Below the pieces are notes generated by a model. The model did not search any database. It was not told the DNA's origin and saw nothing but the letters and a program-made list of their open reading frames with translations. The position numbers and the translations under genes were made by a program. 64,000 bases of DNA, taken from the NCBI RefSeq assembly GCF_009428905.1, contig NZ_WHYR01000004.1, positions 47,291-111,290 on the forward strand, read 5' to 3'. The DNA comes from Desulfofundulus thermobenzoicus (GTDB taxonomy: Bacteria; Bacillota; Desulfotomaculia; Desulfotomaculales; Desulfovirgulaceae). This document shows positions 62,391 through 64,000 of this stretch, piece by piece; the stretch's first letter is position 1, and the number at the start of each line of letters is the position of its first letter.

Positions 62391-62818
62391 CAGGCTGAAT
62401 TACCGAGCGGAGCCGTTCGCTTACGTGAGAATTACTGCCGTCCGGCAGGAGTGGCTACCGTGTCTGGTCAAAATTTTTGACCCTGTTTGCTGAGCAGTTC
62501 GACAAAAAGCCACAAAAGGTACCCGTTGCGTTTTTTTTGCTATTATGTTATTTTACAGGAGGAATTGGCAGGTAGCGGAAGAAATGTAAGGGTAGGTGGT
62601 AGGGGTCAAGGTAGGGCGATAAGTTTTACGGGTTTTCGGTGAACTGGCTCGGTTGAGAAGATTGACTTTAGCGAGAGACGCTATTGGTGTTGTGTCTCGG
62701 GATGATTTCAGGCGATTCTGACCAGCTTGGGTTGATTATCTCAGAGACACATCCAAGATTCAATTCGTGAACCTTTTGGGTTACTAAACCAAAGTATACG
62801 AGATAAGGAGGTATTCAG
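62391..62818. other. Intergenic stretch between transposon remnant and the secreted-peptide locus
   Basis: 430 bases with no credible gene. Paired GTGTCTC and GAGACAC sequences (62692 and 62749) could form a long-range stem. The last bases hold the GATAAGGAGG ribosome binding site of the next gene. Confidence 0.4.
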
Positions 62819-63301
62819 ATGAGATCGATTAAGCAGAAACTATGTCTTATACTTGTGCTCGTCTTGTTAGCTAATGTGTTCTTACCTGGTATAAGTGCGT
62901 TTGCCGCTGAAGCAAATAATAATATCGTAGTTCCTGCTGGAAAAGGAATTAGCGTCCAGCCAGCGCCAGGGCAAGATGGTCGGGTAGAAGCTAAGGGTGT
63001 CAAGACGGCGGCGATCAAGGCGGCCATCCGTAAGCTGGTTTATTATCTGCGCCACAACGTTGACACGGTTATCAGTGAACTACGTGATTATGTTCCTGGC
63101 CGATACCTTACTGTGCTCAAAAACAACGCAGGTAAGATTGCCGATTTCCTTGAGAGGTTGCTTACGTGGGAGGAGCTAGCGTATCAAACCATCTACGACC
63201 AGACATATAACTTCTTGCGCTGGAATCTCGGTTTCGCTCACACTACGTCTCACTGGATCGCCCTCGGCATCAAATGGGTCATTGAGTGGGGGTTGCTCTA
63301 A
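62819..63301 (+). CDS. Secreted helical peptide/protein of unknown family
   Basis: 160 residues: a strong signal peptide (1-29, ending AFA-AEA), then a short linker and a mature part made of amphipathic, basic helices (AAIKAAIRKLVYYLRH, then NNAGKIADFLERLLTW) and a Trp-rich C-terminus. AAGGAGG lies seven bases before the ATG. Base composition is AT-richer than the genome average. A decayed second copy lies at 63588-63870. A bacteriocin-like function is possible but unproven. Confidence 0.65.
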   Translation: MRSIKQKLCLILVLVLLANVFLPGISAFAAEANNNIVVPAGKGISVQPAPGQDGRVEAKGVKTAAIKAAIRKLVYYLRHNVDTVISELRDYVPGRYLTVLKNNAGKIADFLERLLTWEELAYQTIYDQTYNFLRWNLGFAHTTSHWIALGIKWVIEWGLL

Positions 63302-63302
63302 C

Positions 63303-63587
63303 ATGAGCGTCTCCGGCGGTACTCCTAACTTGGACCGCGTTCTTAGCGAGTTCAGTGAAGAAGAATATGAGGGTTTCAAGCAGTTCATGCGCTGGATACC
63401 TGATAACCATGACAGGCTTTGGGCCGAACCTAAACTGGCCCGCGAACGCTTGGTAGAGGCCTTCAAGTGTCTCGTGCCAACCAGAGGCGAAGAGGACTTG
63501 GAACGGATTATTGAAGCTCTAAGCAAAGACGCACCTGGGATGCCTCTTCTAAAGCTGTTCAACAAAAAATCAAGGAAAAGGGGTTAA
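63303..63587 (+). CDS. Small cytoplasmic partner of the secreted peptide
   Basis: 94 residues, hydrophilic and helical, with no signal peptide. The ATG is one base after the upstream stop, so expression is coupled. No family is recognised. The position immediately behind a secreted basic peptide is where an immunity or chaperone protein would be expected; this is inference from layout only. Confidence 0.6.
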   Translation: MSVSGGTPNLDRVLSEFSEEEYEGFKQFMRWIPDNHDRLWAEPKLARERLVEAFKCLVPTRGEEDLERIIEALSKDAPGMPLLKLFNKKSRKRG

Positions 63588-63870
63588 TGTTCAAACCTGC
63601 GCTAGGATAGGATGGTCAGATAGAAGCCCAAAGTACCAGTCTGCGGTGATCAAGGCGGCCCTGAGGACGTTTTCAAATGATGCTCCGCTCCCATTCGTTG
63701 GATAGCCTCCTCAGGTTCGTTGAAACCTACGGCTCGTCGAGCGTAGCGAGCACGATTAGAAAATATGCCGGCAAGATCGCCGATATAGTGGATAAGCTGC
63801 TGACCTGGGCAGATGTTCTGCTGAAAGCTATCGAAGATCAAATCACAGGTGGTCTCAACGGGATCGGCGT
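63588..63870 (+). pseudogene. Decayed second copy of the secreted-peptide gene
   Basis: DNA from about 63596 parallels 62955 onward (GATGGTC, AGAAGC, then GTGATCAAGGCGGCC against GCGATCAAGGCGGCC). After stops and frame changes a segment from about 63755 reads RKYAGKIADIVDKLLTWADV, aligned with NNAGKIADFLERLLTWEEL of the intact copy. The signal peptide region is missing. Confidence 0.6.
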
Positions 63871-64000
63871 TCCGTCCGTGTCAAGATCCAGTAGGTATCT
63901 CCATAAAAATTTTTCCCGTTTTGAGACCTCACCGCTCAAAAACATTAGTTTCAAGGCAGCGGCCTTGACATCCACCCCGCAGGTGGTCAGACAAACCCAC

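Overview
The window looks like chromosome from a thermophilic or moderately thermophilic, spore-forming, anaerobic Firmicute of the Peptococcaceae (Desulfotomaculum / Desulfofundulus / Pelotomaculum lineage). The inference rests on GC-rich clostridial coding style with strong GGAGG ribosome binding sites, a Bacillus-like gerM/murI/rph/rdgB/yfcE neighbourhood, desulfoferrodoxin and rubrerythrin genes, a sensory [FeFe]-hydrogenase, molybdenum-enzyme accessory genes, TauE/SafE and cysteine synthase genes, and no oxygen-respiration genes. No 16S rRNA is present, so the genus is an inference.

Layout. 1-10800: cell-wall and housekeeping genes (APC permease end, L,D-transpeptidase, GerMN lipoprotein, multidomain amidase, glutamate racemase, a CoA-dehydratase-like protein with its activase, an MBL hydrolase, RNase PH, XTP pyrophosphatase, phosphodiesterase). 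10800-17000: a group of very small proteins, two YezD-family (DUF2292) genes, a two-component system and a TauE/SafE exporter. Two of its transcripts begin with the same unrecognised RNA leader, in which an upstream hairpin and a terminator hairpin share bases. 17240-21540: an AT-richer block with a MerR regulator, formate-dehydrogenase-gamma-like cytochrome b, a frameshifted ferredoxin and a molybdopterin oxidoreductase, ending at tRNA-Gly and tRNA-Arg. 21840-25380: an accessory patch with a truncated integrase, HicAB, a broken Rpn-type gene, HepT/MntA and a lone CRISPR-repeat-like sequence.

25376-31420 holds the sensory hydrogenase with its PP2C phosphatase, a decayed VapBC, ferredoxin, FdhD and MogA. 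31750-40880 is the chaperone region: CIRCE-groES-groEL, then dnaK-grpE-dnaJ-cbpM/hspR-like and clpB, with no hrcA. 41040-44310 is an oxidative-stress cluster (ferritin-like protein, rubredoxin-like proteins, iron-sulfur flavoprotein, desulfoferrodoxin, Hsp20). 44760-53810 has two cysteine synthase paralogues, an EamA exporter, DNA methyltransferase, tRNA-Thr, an RNA methyltransferase, Uma2, AzlCD and DUF1992.

53830-64000 is an accessory and decaying region: a RAYT transposase remnant inside inverted repeats, an XRE-ImmA/PIN pair, three broken genes, a divergent repressor control region with perfect palindromes, a secreted/surface protein pair, an HD-GYP protein, a transposon end with ATPase remnant, and a secreted-peptide gene with a small partner and a decayed second copy. 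Interspersed TGTCAAAGAACCGTCCC-type repeats occur at three places and may be relics of the RAYT family. The most promising undescribed items are the paired RNA leaders with their small-protein genes (10900-17000) and the secreted-peptide locus at the right end.
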